Below, one piece after another: positions 38,134 to 49,498 of a DNA stretch of 64,000 nucleotides (positions are counted from its first letter, which is position 1; each line of letters opens with the position of its first letter). Source of the DNA: Gymnogyps californianus. Lineage: Eukaryota > Chordata > Aves > Accipitriformes > Cathartidae. The notes under the pieces were generated by a model. That model saw only the letters and a list, made by a program, of their open reading frames with translations, did not search any database and had not been told where the DNA came from. The stretch spans positions 63,904,707 to 63,968,706 of the forward strand of contig NC_059473.1 of assembly GCF_018139145.2 (NCBI RefSeq). Reading direction: 5' to 3'. A program made the translations under genes and the position numbers.

Positions 38134-41100
38134 ACTCATCTCACCTTAAAGAACCATAATAAGAAAGTAATAATGATAAGCTGAAGGAGAAGTAAGAAGG
38201 GAATTGCCAGCACTATATTTAATTGTGTTGCACAATGTATCTGATGTACTCTATTAGTTTATGTCCTCCCTCAATTCTTGCATGCAAGCAAGATTTACCT
38301 GAGCCAAGGTAAAGTCAAGAGATTAAGAAAAACTCATTGCCATCCCAAAAGAAGCTGTTACACAGTGATCATTGCGATGGTTTTGCAATGGATGCTTAAT
38401 AATGGGCTAGGGTAATGGAGTGGGAGGTTAAGAACACTGCATCTAATTGAAAATGTAGGTAGAAATCAGGTAGGCAGAGAATAATAACCTATTATATGAG
38501 ACAGTGGAAATGCTAGTCATCGTCTTTATGTCATAACCCTATGACAAGAATAACTGCTGCATCCTGCAGGATTCCTTTTTGTGAATAGGTAAAAAAAGAC
38601 TGAGTAGAAAAAGGGACTAACCAGATGAAAGACGCATATCCCTTAAGTACATAACTAATATTAAGTAACTGGATAGTCTCAATGAATTCAAAAAGATTAC
38701 TGCCGTCTTTAAAGCTAAGCATGTGCATACATATTTTCTCATTTGGGACATAAGTATCTAAAAATTATGGCAGCAGTTTGAAAGATGAGAGATGCGCCAC
38801 ATTTCAAATGGTTCTTCTTTCACCTATTACCTTAATGAGATGGCATGAGTGGCTATATAGCCTATGGTATCCTTGCCCCTTATGGTATATGGAAAAGACT
38901 TGCAACTATGATTTTGTCTTTTCCTGTCTTTTGAAATTATAAAAATAAAGGGAGTAGCCAAAAAATCTGCATTAAGTGATATCTAGTTTAAATTTTTGTC
39001 AGAGAAGGCATAGTACAGTAAGAATAAATGGGACATAATTATAATGATAATTATAGAGGAATAGTAGGGCTTGCTCCTTCATTTGTAAATCAGATATCAC
39101 AAGATCTGATAACTTAGTTTTTCCTTTTAGCTTTCAAAATGGAGAGGAAATAATATTTGACTAGGAAAAGAAGCACCATTTAAAATAATTCGTATTTCTT
39201 AACTTTTAAAACTTGTTAGATATTTGATGGCTGCACATATTAATATTGCAGAGTATCCACTCCTCGTTATTCTTCAGTTTTTGTCTTTTTTACTTTAGTA
39301 ATTAGTAGTGAATTTATCTCTGTGTGTAATCCCATTTAGACCCTATAATGAGCATTAGGATGGCATGGGTTAGGGATAGGCCTTGTGCAGACCTCTCCCA
39401 AATTTATTCCTATTTGCAGTGGGAGAGTAAAATAATACAACTGAATTGGATTTTGCCTGATGCCATGTACGTTCTGATTGTGGACTTATTACTAGCAGTG
39501 ACTAAATAAGCTTGACACTTTGGTCACGTTGAATACCTAGGCCACTAAATTATAACGGAAGAAATACAGATGTATTTCTTTGGATGAAATACCTGTGGTA
39601 CCGGAGTACCATTTCTACATTTATGCTCATGCGTAACCACACTTTGTGTGTCTTTACTCTGTCTGCACATCAGCTTTCCAATGATGTGCATATCCCAAAG
39701 CTGAGGTTATTTGCCCTCTCACAGAAGTGTTACGGCTTCATTTCCCTCTTTGCATCTTGCATGACAGCATCGAGTGCAGTTTTCTGCAGGGATGGACAGG
39801 AGGTGCAGCTGGGAAGTCGTGGGAAAGGTCTAACAATGATGCACAAACATCCTAGTGATAAACTAAGCTCCCTCTGACCTAGTTTCTCATGACTGCAAAA
39901 TCAGGCCATATTTACTGTAATCAAGCTCTTTGCTCTGCTGTCACCCCTGGGCTGGCATTTTATTACCATGCTATCAAACCCCATTGATAATCACGCAAAC
40001 ACATGTTGGTTCTTTTCTTCACTACAGCTTCCACTCGAAATGTAGTCTTGCTGATGACGCTGCAGAAAGAAAAAAACTCTGAGTAGACAGCCTAGGCGGA
40101 AAAGCTATCTGTAACTGGTTAGAGGCGTCCACTAGATGTGCAGATGGAGGGGACGCTTTCTGGAAAAACTGTTTCTCTCAGATGTATTTGGGCAGGCTGC
40201 TCTCAGTAATGCAGTTCCAGCTGTAGTATGCTTTCCAAGATATCCTGACCATATGTAAAACCATAAATGTTTTCCAATGTTTCCTAAGATATGTTACGAT
40301 TTTTTTTTTCAGTCCAGGCGATCACACGTCATTTTGCAGGGCTCTGCACAGCTCTTATGATAGCAATATTCTTTTAGATACACAGTAATTGTAACATACA
40401 TTATTTAAAAAAAATCCATAATTGATCAAAAGCTTAGCAAAAGAGGAAAGCATTCAGGTTATTTTGATAAGATGGTCATGCAAATACTGTACTGTATACA
40501 GATTTTTTCCCAGACCTTAGCCACACATCAAAATGTGAGCTTTGGTCATGGTGTTGACATCCATAAACGTCTCTTTCCATCAGTAGCAATGTGATTTCAG
40601 AATTTTTTGGGTGGGATAGTCGGGACAGAATTTCCGTCTCCCTTTTACTATCTGTTCAATACTAGGGACTATATTTGCCTATGCTTGATCTATTTTTCTG
40701 AGATCTGCAATATCATATGCCAAGTCAATTACAAGACATCACCAGTTACTTAATTTAACAGTTTTAAGACTTTTGGGTTACTTTCTTTAGCTTGCCTTCT
40801 GCTGACAGAGATCCTCTAGAAACAACAACAAAACCATTTTCAGCCACCTTTGGGTGGGATGAGAGAGCTAAACATAAGAGTGATTGCTCCCACAAACATC
40901 TTCTGCCACCCGCAGTTGCAGCCTGAAGATGCTTAATTCAGAAACAAAGCTCAGATCCTTAGAATGACAGGCACCGTCTTCTCTCTATAAGCACAGGCTT
41001 GGCAAAGTGTCACCCTTTTTTTGAAGTCTGCAAATTTCTGATCACACTCAGAGAAGGTGACTGAAGGAGATTCCTGTGTGTGTCCATTAGCCAAGCAAAG

Positions 41101-42182
41101 AAAGTTTCAGTGCTCAAGGGAGCACTGAACTGCCAGGGACAACTGTGCTCCCCAGTTCTGTACTCACTTTCCATACAGCTCTGTTCATGCTCTTGAGTGC
41201 TTTGAAAAGTGGACATGTTACAGAGTGTTTGTTACTGTGTCCCAAAATCAGAGTTAAAAAAAAGTCCAAACGATGGTCTAGTCTATCTTCTTGCTCATGC
41301 TGGCTTGTTTTTAATGGAATATTATGCATATACTAAATAAGTAAAATGGTTTGTGTTATTTTTATCAGGAACTTCTTATGCACGTCAATGAAACCCATGA
41401 CATAGTTTTTGCTGTTATTTTTAAAGTATAATATCAATGTTCAAGTAATACCAGATGAAACTGGTTTCAGCCACCATTAACTTCGGCTTTTCAGAAAGGG
41501 AAAGAAATCTTCCAGTATTTCCAACTTCAGCTGGAACATTGGCACAGGAAACAATTTAGCGGGGCTAGTGTGCAAGGAAGTGATGTAACTTTTACCAGAT
41601 TTTGTGACTGTGTGGAAAAAAAATCAAACATCAGTTGGCCTATCACCCTATTAAACCACTAGTTTCCTATGCCAATGGATTGGAAAATGAACGGCATCTC
41701 CTTTGCTGACATTTGCCATCTACATCAGCTGTTTTTTTAACAGCTAAATCTCAGGTTTCCAACTATGCCATCACATGTGCTTGTGTAAGTCCAATAGGAA
41801 ATACTTATTTAAGTCTCGCTTTTGCATGAACATAAACTTCCTTTCCTAGTCACAGCATAAACAGAAGTGCATGCTCGTCTAGGACTGCCTGCTGGTTCCT
41901 TACTATTTTCTTTGAAAAAGCACTGTTCCTTAGTTCAGAATACAATTACTAACATAATAAAAATAATGTTAACAGTAGCAAGTTGGGAAGCAGAGTTTGT
42001 TTTATGAAAATGTCAGACTTTGTTTTTGTTAGAAATTAGAAGTTAAAACCAAATGTCCATCAGGCAGAATTTAAAAATTTGCAGTAAATTACTTCTGAGA
42101 AAATATTTTTTTCTTTTTGATGTAGTGAATATTCTGTTGAGATGATAACTTCAAAACATTGCATTAGAATAACAGATCCTAT

Positions 42183-42228
42183 AACCTGATATTTGAATAA
42201 CATTTAACCTGGTATTTGAATAACATTT
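42183..42228. repeat. 23-bp direct tandem duplication
   Basis: Seen: two adjacent 23-bp copies beginning AACCTGATATTTGAATAACA and AACCTGGTATTTGAATAACA, differing at one base. Recent slippage-type duplication in the upstream flank. Confidence 0.9.
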
Positions 42229-45200
42229 GAATAAACATGTTAGAATATTGAAGTCTAAATAAATTAACAAAACAATAGAGAAGGAAAATTACCAGAAAAG
42301 GTCAGAATGTAATGCTGGTTGTTTTCTTAACAAAATGAGAAACGAGAAGCAACTTTCCCTCATAGAAAAAATGTTAATAAAAATAATTTTTTAGAAAAAA
42401 ATTATAACACTGCCTTTTCTGAGACAAAATTACTCCACTGAAAAAATTTCAGCGTGCTGTAGCTATCTTATTGAACATTTTCTATCTGAAAGTGTGTGGA
42501 AGCAAGAGCAAGCACTGGACAATGTGAATGCAAGAATGAGGATGCATTTGGGTGAAGAGCTCAATGGCTGGCAGGTGTCTTGTGTGTGGCACAGAAGAGA
42601 GGGGAAGACCTGATAGCACCTCTGTAGCACTCAAATATCTTTGAACCGACAGTGGTAAAAAAACAGCCTTAGCAGCTCTGCGGTTAATGCCCTTTCCTGT
42701 GGCTGGGACCAATGGGACGTGGTGTACTGTGGTAAGAGGAACTAGCAGAAATTTCCCTGTTGAAGCAATGTTAAACTATGGAGAGATAAACAGGAGAGAA
42801 AGAATGGTAAAAGAGATCTGTATGCATTCAGTGATTGGTAGATATTTACTATGGTTAATTACTTTTATTTTATAAAAAAGGTAATGAAAGAAGCAGACAT
42901 TTATTAAGCAGGCGGTAGTTGGTCTAGATAAGATGAAAAATATTAACTTCGTAGATTATATATTTAAATCTTAAAGGCAAATAGAAGTTTTATTTAACAT
43001 GCACATCAATTTTAGGTTATTTTTGTCATTTCCCTGCAGCATAAAGCCAAATATAACTTTCCTAATTGCTTTTTTTCTTTATTGCTAAATGCCAATTTAC
43101 CTCAGTGTGTATGTGGGAGTACAAATCATTTTGGATTAGATCAATTTGGTAACAGATGTCTGTGTGGTTGGAGCCTTGTTTTACTAGATGTTATACAGAC
43201 AGGTCCTAATTATCATTCAAAGGTCAGTGTAAGAAACAGGGAGAGTTTTACAATGCTGACTTTAGATACCCAGCTTGGCCACTAACTTAAACAGAGAATG
43301 AGACAGTCACCAAGGGTACAATTCAAAGCACCCAAATTAGCCTTCTGCTCTGAATTACCATATCACAAAGCCTGTGTCTTCCCTGCAACTCAAAGAGGAG
43401 CCATGGGAAAACAGCTAGATAATTTAACCATCCAAGTTTTGTGCTGATATTTGGGTAAGCTGCTTGCACCCTAAATTACAATAATGCACAGTGGAGTAGC
43501 ATTTGGCACAGACCAAATGCCCTAAATGATAACAATTGCTGTTTAACAATTGTTTAGTAGAATTCATCACATCTTTGGCAGAAATCCAAACAATGAAACT
43601 TTCCTTCTTTTTGTTTTGAGGTTCAAAATGTTCCATTGCTTTCTAAATAAATAAATATTGGAGTCAGCTGTGCACCTCAGTTTCTGCTGAGATCAGAAGT
43701 GGAAGGATGAGAACGGTGCAGAAGGTGCTACCCTTCAGTTGTTTCCAGGGAGGAGAATCTCATGAGAAAATTCTGATCTTAGGTTTTCTGTCTGAATTCC
43801 AAGATGCTAAGATAAATTGAAACAAACATTCAGAATTTTAAATATTTTTTTTTTTTGTGAAATGGACTCACCAAAGCTTTTGAGGTTTGCCTGTTACCTA
43901 CTTAAATATATCAGCAGTATTGCTTGAAAAGTATAGATTTTGCAAATTCAGACTTTGAAGCTTGAGAAAACAGCAATGGTAATGGCTGTATGAATATTCA
44001 TAAGTTAAGAGAATAACCAAAACAGTCTTGTTTTCAGCAGTTTTCACAATATCTATTCTTATTTAGGAGGTTTCACTGTATTAATGGCATTCTCTCTCTT
44101 TCCCTCTCCTTTATAGTCTTTATGGGAAAATAAAGGAAAATGAGCTGTGCTTTTGTAATGGTCTTACATCTCTACAGATGTCAGCTCAAGAGTAGTCAAA
44201 AGATTGTCACACATTACACATACTCTTAAAAAGTAATGTATTTCTTTTCTGAGCAGATACAAATTCAGCTCCCTGGTCTATCACATTGCCTGTGTGATAC
44301 TAAGAAATTAGTTTTAATCACTTTGGCTATATCTAAGCTGCCTAAACTCAGGAGTTCCTCCTGGTTCCAGGGCTGGTGAGGTGAGATGACTCAGGGCTGG
44401 GATGAGATCTGGAGCCTACTTGTCCTTTCTCTCTTGCCCCTTGATTTCTCTGGGAAGAAGTCCAGGGATGTAAGCTGCAAAAGCACCATGCTGCACTGGA
44501 TAATGTTGGTTGATAAGGAAACCAGAACTAAGAGGCTTGTAGCATCTTATACCTGCCACACTGTGTGGCTGTAACTGTTTTCTTATGGCTAATATGGGAA
44601 TAGTGTCACCTTTCTTCAAAGGAAGAAAGCAAACATAAATGTTAGGAATAATGAATCTTTAGCATACTGTAGTAACAGAGGCCTTATACCTCTTCTCAGA
44701 TACTTACATGTATTTTTAACAATCTGTCTCAAACATAGTTATTCTGGACTATCAAGATTCATAGCTATCTGGTCACCCTCAGGGTTCAAGTGCAATCGGC
44801 AAGACAGTACAAATAACAAATACATGTTGAAATGTAACACTGTTAGCCACGTTCAGAAATGGTCGTGTTTTTTCAGGGAGTCGAGTAGGAGTTCATCACT
44901 TTGCAACGCCTATGAGTCATGCCAGGTAGCACTGGCAGCCCTCCATGACCTTGCAAAGTGCTGTCTCCCCAGCTAACCTCCAGGCCTGAGCGTCTCGCTT
45001 TGCAGGACGTGTGAGCAGCCTTCCCCTGGGCCAGGTGTGGGCAGGGACGGAGTACTTGCAGCCACCCCCGAAGTCCTCAGCAGGTGCAGTGTTCAAGAGG
45101 TATTAGATATGTCCAGCTATCTTACTGTCCAGTCCACTTATTATTGACAAAAAGTGTCTTGTGTCTGTAGTGGCTTTTATTCTGAAGAAGTATTTAAAAG

Positions 45201-45659
45201 ATATTTTTTTGTCCATCCACATTTGAGCATGGTTTTTTCTTTTATTATTTGCGTTGTCTTGCCAATGACATCTGGGCTATTAGGTGAGGGGACAGTTGCA
45301 AACTATGGTAATAGCTGTAAGTTCTGCTGTTCACCTGTGGCTGAAGTGTGAACGCTACTGAAAAGGGTTGGATACAAACGTATCTATGTAACTTGAATAT
45401 GTTATGAGGGAAAATTTAAAATAGTGTTGTGGCCAAAGCAATATTTTGGTCTGAAAAGTGGGATAAGGACCAATTCTAAGAACCATCTTTCATAGCCACA
45501 AGTAACAGAGACCTCAGTTACTTTATCCCCTTGTCATGGTTTAACCCCAGCCAGCAGCTGAGCGCCACACAGCCACTCCCTCACTCCCCCCCTGCTCCCA
45601 GTGGGATGGGGAGGAGAATCGGGAAAGAAGGTAAAACTCGTGGGTTGAGATAAGAACAG

Positions 45660-45665
45660 TTTAAT
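45660..45665 (-). terminator. LTR polyadenylation hexamer (ATTAAA)
   Basis: Seen: minus-strand TTATTAAACTG about 205 bases downstream of the LTR TATA box, after a T-rich stretch. It is a common variant of AATAAA and would mark the R region. Confidence 0.45.
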
Positions 45666-45867
45666 AACTAAAGTAAAATAAAATATAATACTAACAACAA
45701 TAATAATGAAATATGATAAAAATAATAGTTGTAATGAAAAGGAATATAACAAAGAAAAGAAGAGGGAAAAAAAAGGAAAAAACCACAGTGATGCACAACG
45801 CAATTGCTCACCACTTGCTGACCGATGCCCGAGCAACAATCCACCCCTCCCGGCCAGCTCCCCCCTG

Positions 45868-45873
45868 TTTATA
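45868..45873 (-). promoter_or_regulatory. LTR TATA box
   Basis: Seen: minus-strand GGGTATAAACAGG inside the solo LTR, at the position expected for the U3 end. Inferred: would start transcription near 45843, marking the U3/R border. Whether it still works is unknown. Confidence 0.55.
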
Positions 45874-46139
45874 CCCTGGGCATGACGTTCCATGGTATGG
45901 AATACCCCTTTGGCTAGTTCGGGTCAGCTGTCCTGGCTGTGCTCCCTCCCAGCTTCTTGCACACCTGCTTGCTGGCAGAGCATGGGAAACCGAAAAATCC
46001 TTAACTTAGGATAAGCGCTACTTAGCAACAGCTAAAACATCAGAGTGTTATCAACATCATTCTCACACTAAATCCAAAACACAGCACTGTACCAGCTACT
46101 AAGAAGAAAATTAACTCTATCCCAGCCAAAACCAGGACA

Positions 46140-49100
46140 CTCCTATATTGTTTGGGACAAGTCATTTCCCTTAATTTAACACAGGGAACAGTGCTTACCA
46201 AATTCATCTTTTATTTTAGCCCCGCTGTGACTGATGGACCAACTGAATGGTTACAGCTGGCAGCCACAGCCCACACTTGCAGCCTGGCCCACGTTGGGCA
46301 AAGCTGTGGGCCTGCCCGGAGGCTGAGATGCTCTGGAAGTGAGATAATGTGCTCAGAAATTGCCCTCTCTGGCCTATCGCCAGCACTGCGTGCTGCAGCA
46401 CTGCAATAGGCTGCAACAGATCCTTGCCTTCCCACCTAAATACAGGAACAGTGCTGTTGATGTTGAGGCAAGCCAGTTTGCTCTGCATCGTAAGTGAAGG
46501 GATGTGCATCTCTGAGAGGAGCTAGCACTTAAATGCTTTTCAACAAGAGCTAAACTGTATGAAGAGCTGTGAAACAATAAGACAGGGAGGCAGAAATTCC
46601 TGTGTGTGATTTTTCTGCTCCAGCTGTGTGTGGCCTTGGGTGGGAAGAAGATCTTCCCATCCCATCTGAAAGTAACGGTGTCTCATTCCTGAGCAGAACT
46701 GATGTGCAGTAATAGAATTTGGAAAGTTGTTATTCTGAATATCTGTAAGCAATTTCCATGAATTTCTTTCACATATGCTATTTTCCACATTACAGAAGAT
46801 ACTTGTTTCATTTTGTTGTTAAATTTTGCTAAGAATTCACATAAAACTCTTCCAATTGTGCTACACTAAAAAGCATTTAAATATATTACTTACCTTTTCG
46901 TTAAGAATCAGTAGATTTTAAAACCTAGAAGCAGCAGGTTTCTAAGAGGACTGCTGATTTATGTGTGCTGATTCCAGACAATCCAGTTAGAAGCATCCAA
47001 AATGAATTGATTTTCAGGAACTAATGAATAAGTATCATCTGACTAAGAAGGATATCTTTTTAATATGTTGCATGTTGGTATCATAAAATCATAGCCTCAG
47101 GTTTTAAGTTATGATGGAAAAGATATAATAGCTGAGAAAAAGGTATCATCATTCCTTAAAGAGCCAAATTTCCTTTTTAAATATGTGGTGTCATGTTTCT
47201 TGGCTGGACTAATTCCTCCCATGTCATGGAATATTATCTGCGTTCATGGAGCATGTCCAATTTAGTGATTTTTCTCTATTATACCATGTAAAGTGCCTTT
47301 TACCTACACAATATAGTACCTTGCATTTGCTTAGTACTGCACAACGAGCATTGTATGTTTTCTAGAAAACATCCACTCCCACCGGTGCTCATGTATGTGG
47401 AGTAGGTATGTGTGCAGACATAGAAAGACAAGGCAAACACACCCACTCCCACACAAGCACATGTGGGACATTGAGAATTAAAACCATAAATATCAGGCAA
47501 CGTGCGACTCCCTATCTACACCTCTGGCTGAATTACGTGTGATCATTTTTAAAAAATAAAGATTGGACACCAGTTGCAACCGAGTATTTTAAAATTCCCT
47601 TAATTATTCTGTAATCAGAACTGGCTGTTTTTAAACATGACTCCTCAGCAGAAGGGCATCAGAAGGTTTTGAGCAGACAAGTGATGTCTTGGACATCTGA
47701 TTCTTCATACATGTGAGCCCTCTCAAAGTCTTATTATGCTCTCCTATTACCCTCTCTTATTATTATTCCTCCTCACAGAGGAGGAAACTCTTGAGCTAGT
47801 CATCCTCGGGTCCCTTCTAGTTAACCAACAGAAACAGCTCATTTGATTCATGTGAGGTGTTTACATTGCTATACTATGAGCTGAAAAGAGCTCTCAAAAT
47901 GCCTGTGTCTTTCTGTTGACTGTCAGGAAGCCTCAGATATAAACATTCTTACTGTGGACATATAAAGATACAAAAGAGGTAAGGAGAAAGCATGCTGCTC
48001 CCCTGGCAATGCTATGTGCTATCTGTACTCTCAGTGTTGTGCAATATAAATTCCTTGCTTAGAGCTGAGATCCCTCATTTGTACGCTTCAATCACTTCTT
48101 CCAATGCTTTTCTATTACTTATTGCCTCTTGCCTTCTTTCCTTTTCCTAGATGACACTCCTTCTTAAGCAGTAATTTAATGGAGTAAGAGAATATAGTCA
48201 AAGGCTTCAGAACTAGGAGATTTTTTATTATAAAGTTCCATAATTTCTTTTGTAAATTTATTTAATATGTTGGATCTATGCATGAAAAAATATGCATGAA
48301 AATATGTTGGATCTATGCATAAAACATGACTAAACAAGCCTAGGATCTATATGAGTCTTGATATTTTGGCTCAGTACCAGTCTCTTACAAACTTTTTCCC
48401 ACTTTGCGCACCAAAAACAATCTAGAGCTTCAGCCAGGGTTATCTATTTCCATATGCAGCATATGATGGGAAAAGAGCTTACAAACATTAACAGATATTC
48501 CATAATGATAAGACAATGAAATTAAATACCTCCAAAGAACTCCGGTAGAATTTTTTTTTCCCTATATAAGCCTAAGGAATTACAGCAAATCCCATTTAGA
48601 TAGCCCAAGCTTCAGGGGACAATTAATGACAGAAACGGTAATTACAGGAAAGGCTACCTCAAAGAGCCTGAGTTCCACATCAGTAACGAACTGTTACTGA
48701 TGGATCAAGAAGATAAGGCTACCTTTACGGAAAAACGGGAAAGGGTCTAAAAACAGATATTCCTGTTAACAATGGGAAAATATCTGGAGAAAAGCCAAAG
48801 CCTCATTTATTTGTGCAGCCTTTAGGGAAGAAAGTATTGTAATGTATGGTTGCCTTACTAGGAATATGAAAAAGCAAATGAGCAACCAAGAGGCTGTTCA
48901 AACAAAAATCTATCTTTAAAGGTAGCATATAGGATTTGTAGGATTTGTATATGATGAAGGTTTTGTAATACTTATGTGGATGGTTTGTGGATGTTTATAA
49001 TGAGAAACACAGAAGTGTGCGTTAGCATATGAAGGAGATAGCGAGCATGGTAGGGAATCTGACTTCTGGTCACATGAGGGAGCAGAGCATTGGAGGAGAA

Positions 49101-49375
49101 GAGGTATGTCAGTTTTCTGGTGCCAGGCGATGCGAGGGAGAAGGCTGCTGGGATCTGCAGCTGGCCCGAGCCAGAGGAATTACTTTGTTTGGTATAACTT
49201 TGTGAGCTTTCATGTGTTTGTTTCCCTGGGGGCAAGAGCTAAAACCTGTTGTGATGTGATAGTCCTTGACTTCCTGAAAGCAGGAGATAGCCCACCAGAT
49301 GACTAACTGCCTCAGCACACCGGGGCGGCCAAGCCAGCTACTTCCTAGAACCTTCTGGGTCAGTCAATGGGCGAT
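46140..49375. other. Upstream flank, no gene seen
   Basis: AT-rich DNA to the right of the solo LTR, with the 37-bp duplication at 48.3 kb. All frames are under 100 codons and unremarkable. Confidence 0.55.
48264..48324. repeat. 37-bp-period duplication
   Basis: Seen: AATATGTTGGATCTATGCAT at 48264 and again at 48301, with a related ATGCATGAA piece between. Local tandem duplication; no gene signal. Confidence 0.85.
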
Positions 49376-49498
49376 GTGATAAAAACTCTGACTACAGTTC
49401 CAAGGGGACAATTAGGACTGCTGGGACGCAGCTCTTAACACAATTTCAGCAGAGGGACGGCTGAGCAGCCAGAGAGCAGAAGCAGGGACAAGAGGCAG
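49376..49498 (+). promoter_or_regulatory. Promoter- and exon-like segment with a strong donor
   Basis: Seen: within a locally GC-richer block (about 49.1-49.56 kb) there is a TATA-like GTGATAAAAACT at 49376, then about 95 bases without obvious coding order, ending at a strong donor GGCAG|GTGAGG (GT at 49499). Inferred: candidate first exon of a non-coding transcript on the plus strand, or part of an unrecognised LTR. No coding frame is convincing, so this is a weak call. Confidence 0.2.

Larger units (their letters stand above)
33441..45531. other. Upstream flank of the CpG-island gene, no gene seen
   Basis: AT-rich DNA with small tandem repeats and the pyrimidine/purine switch at 36.1 kb. 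No CpG island, no long frame and no recognisable exon. A candidate location for distal regulatory elements of the gene to the left. Confidence 0.6.
45532..46139 (-). mobile_element. Solo LTR of an avian endogenous retrovirus
   Basis: Seen: 608 bp bounded by TGTCATGGTTT and AAACCAGGACA, imperfect 11-bp inverted termini with TG...CA ends. Flanking pentamers CCCCT and CTCCT differ at one base and may be a decayed 5-bp target duplication. No internal gag/pol/env sequence flanks it, so it is a solo LTR left by recombination. A TATA box and a polyA-type hexamer occur in the right order only on the minus strand, giving the orientation. Inferred: ERVL-like from the 5-bp duplication, tentative. It points the same way as the exon at 32.2 kb, about 13.3 kb upstream of it. 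Confidence 0.88.

Noticed and set aside
47081..47160. Possible minus-strand CR1 start (TCATAAAATCATAGCCTCAG)
   Set aside because: Only the first few bases resemble a reversed CR1 tail; the following GGTTGG and AGATGATCT blocks are absent.
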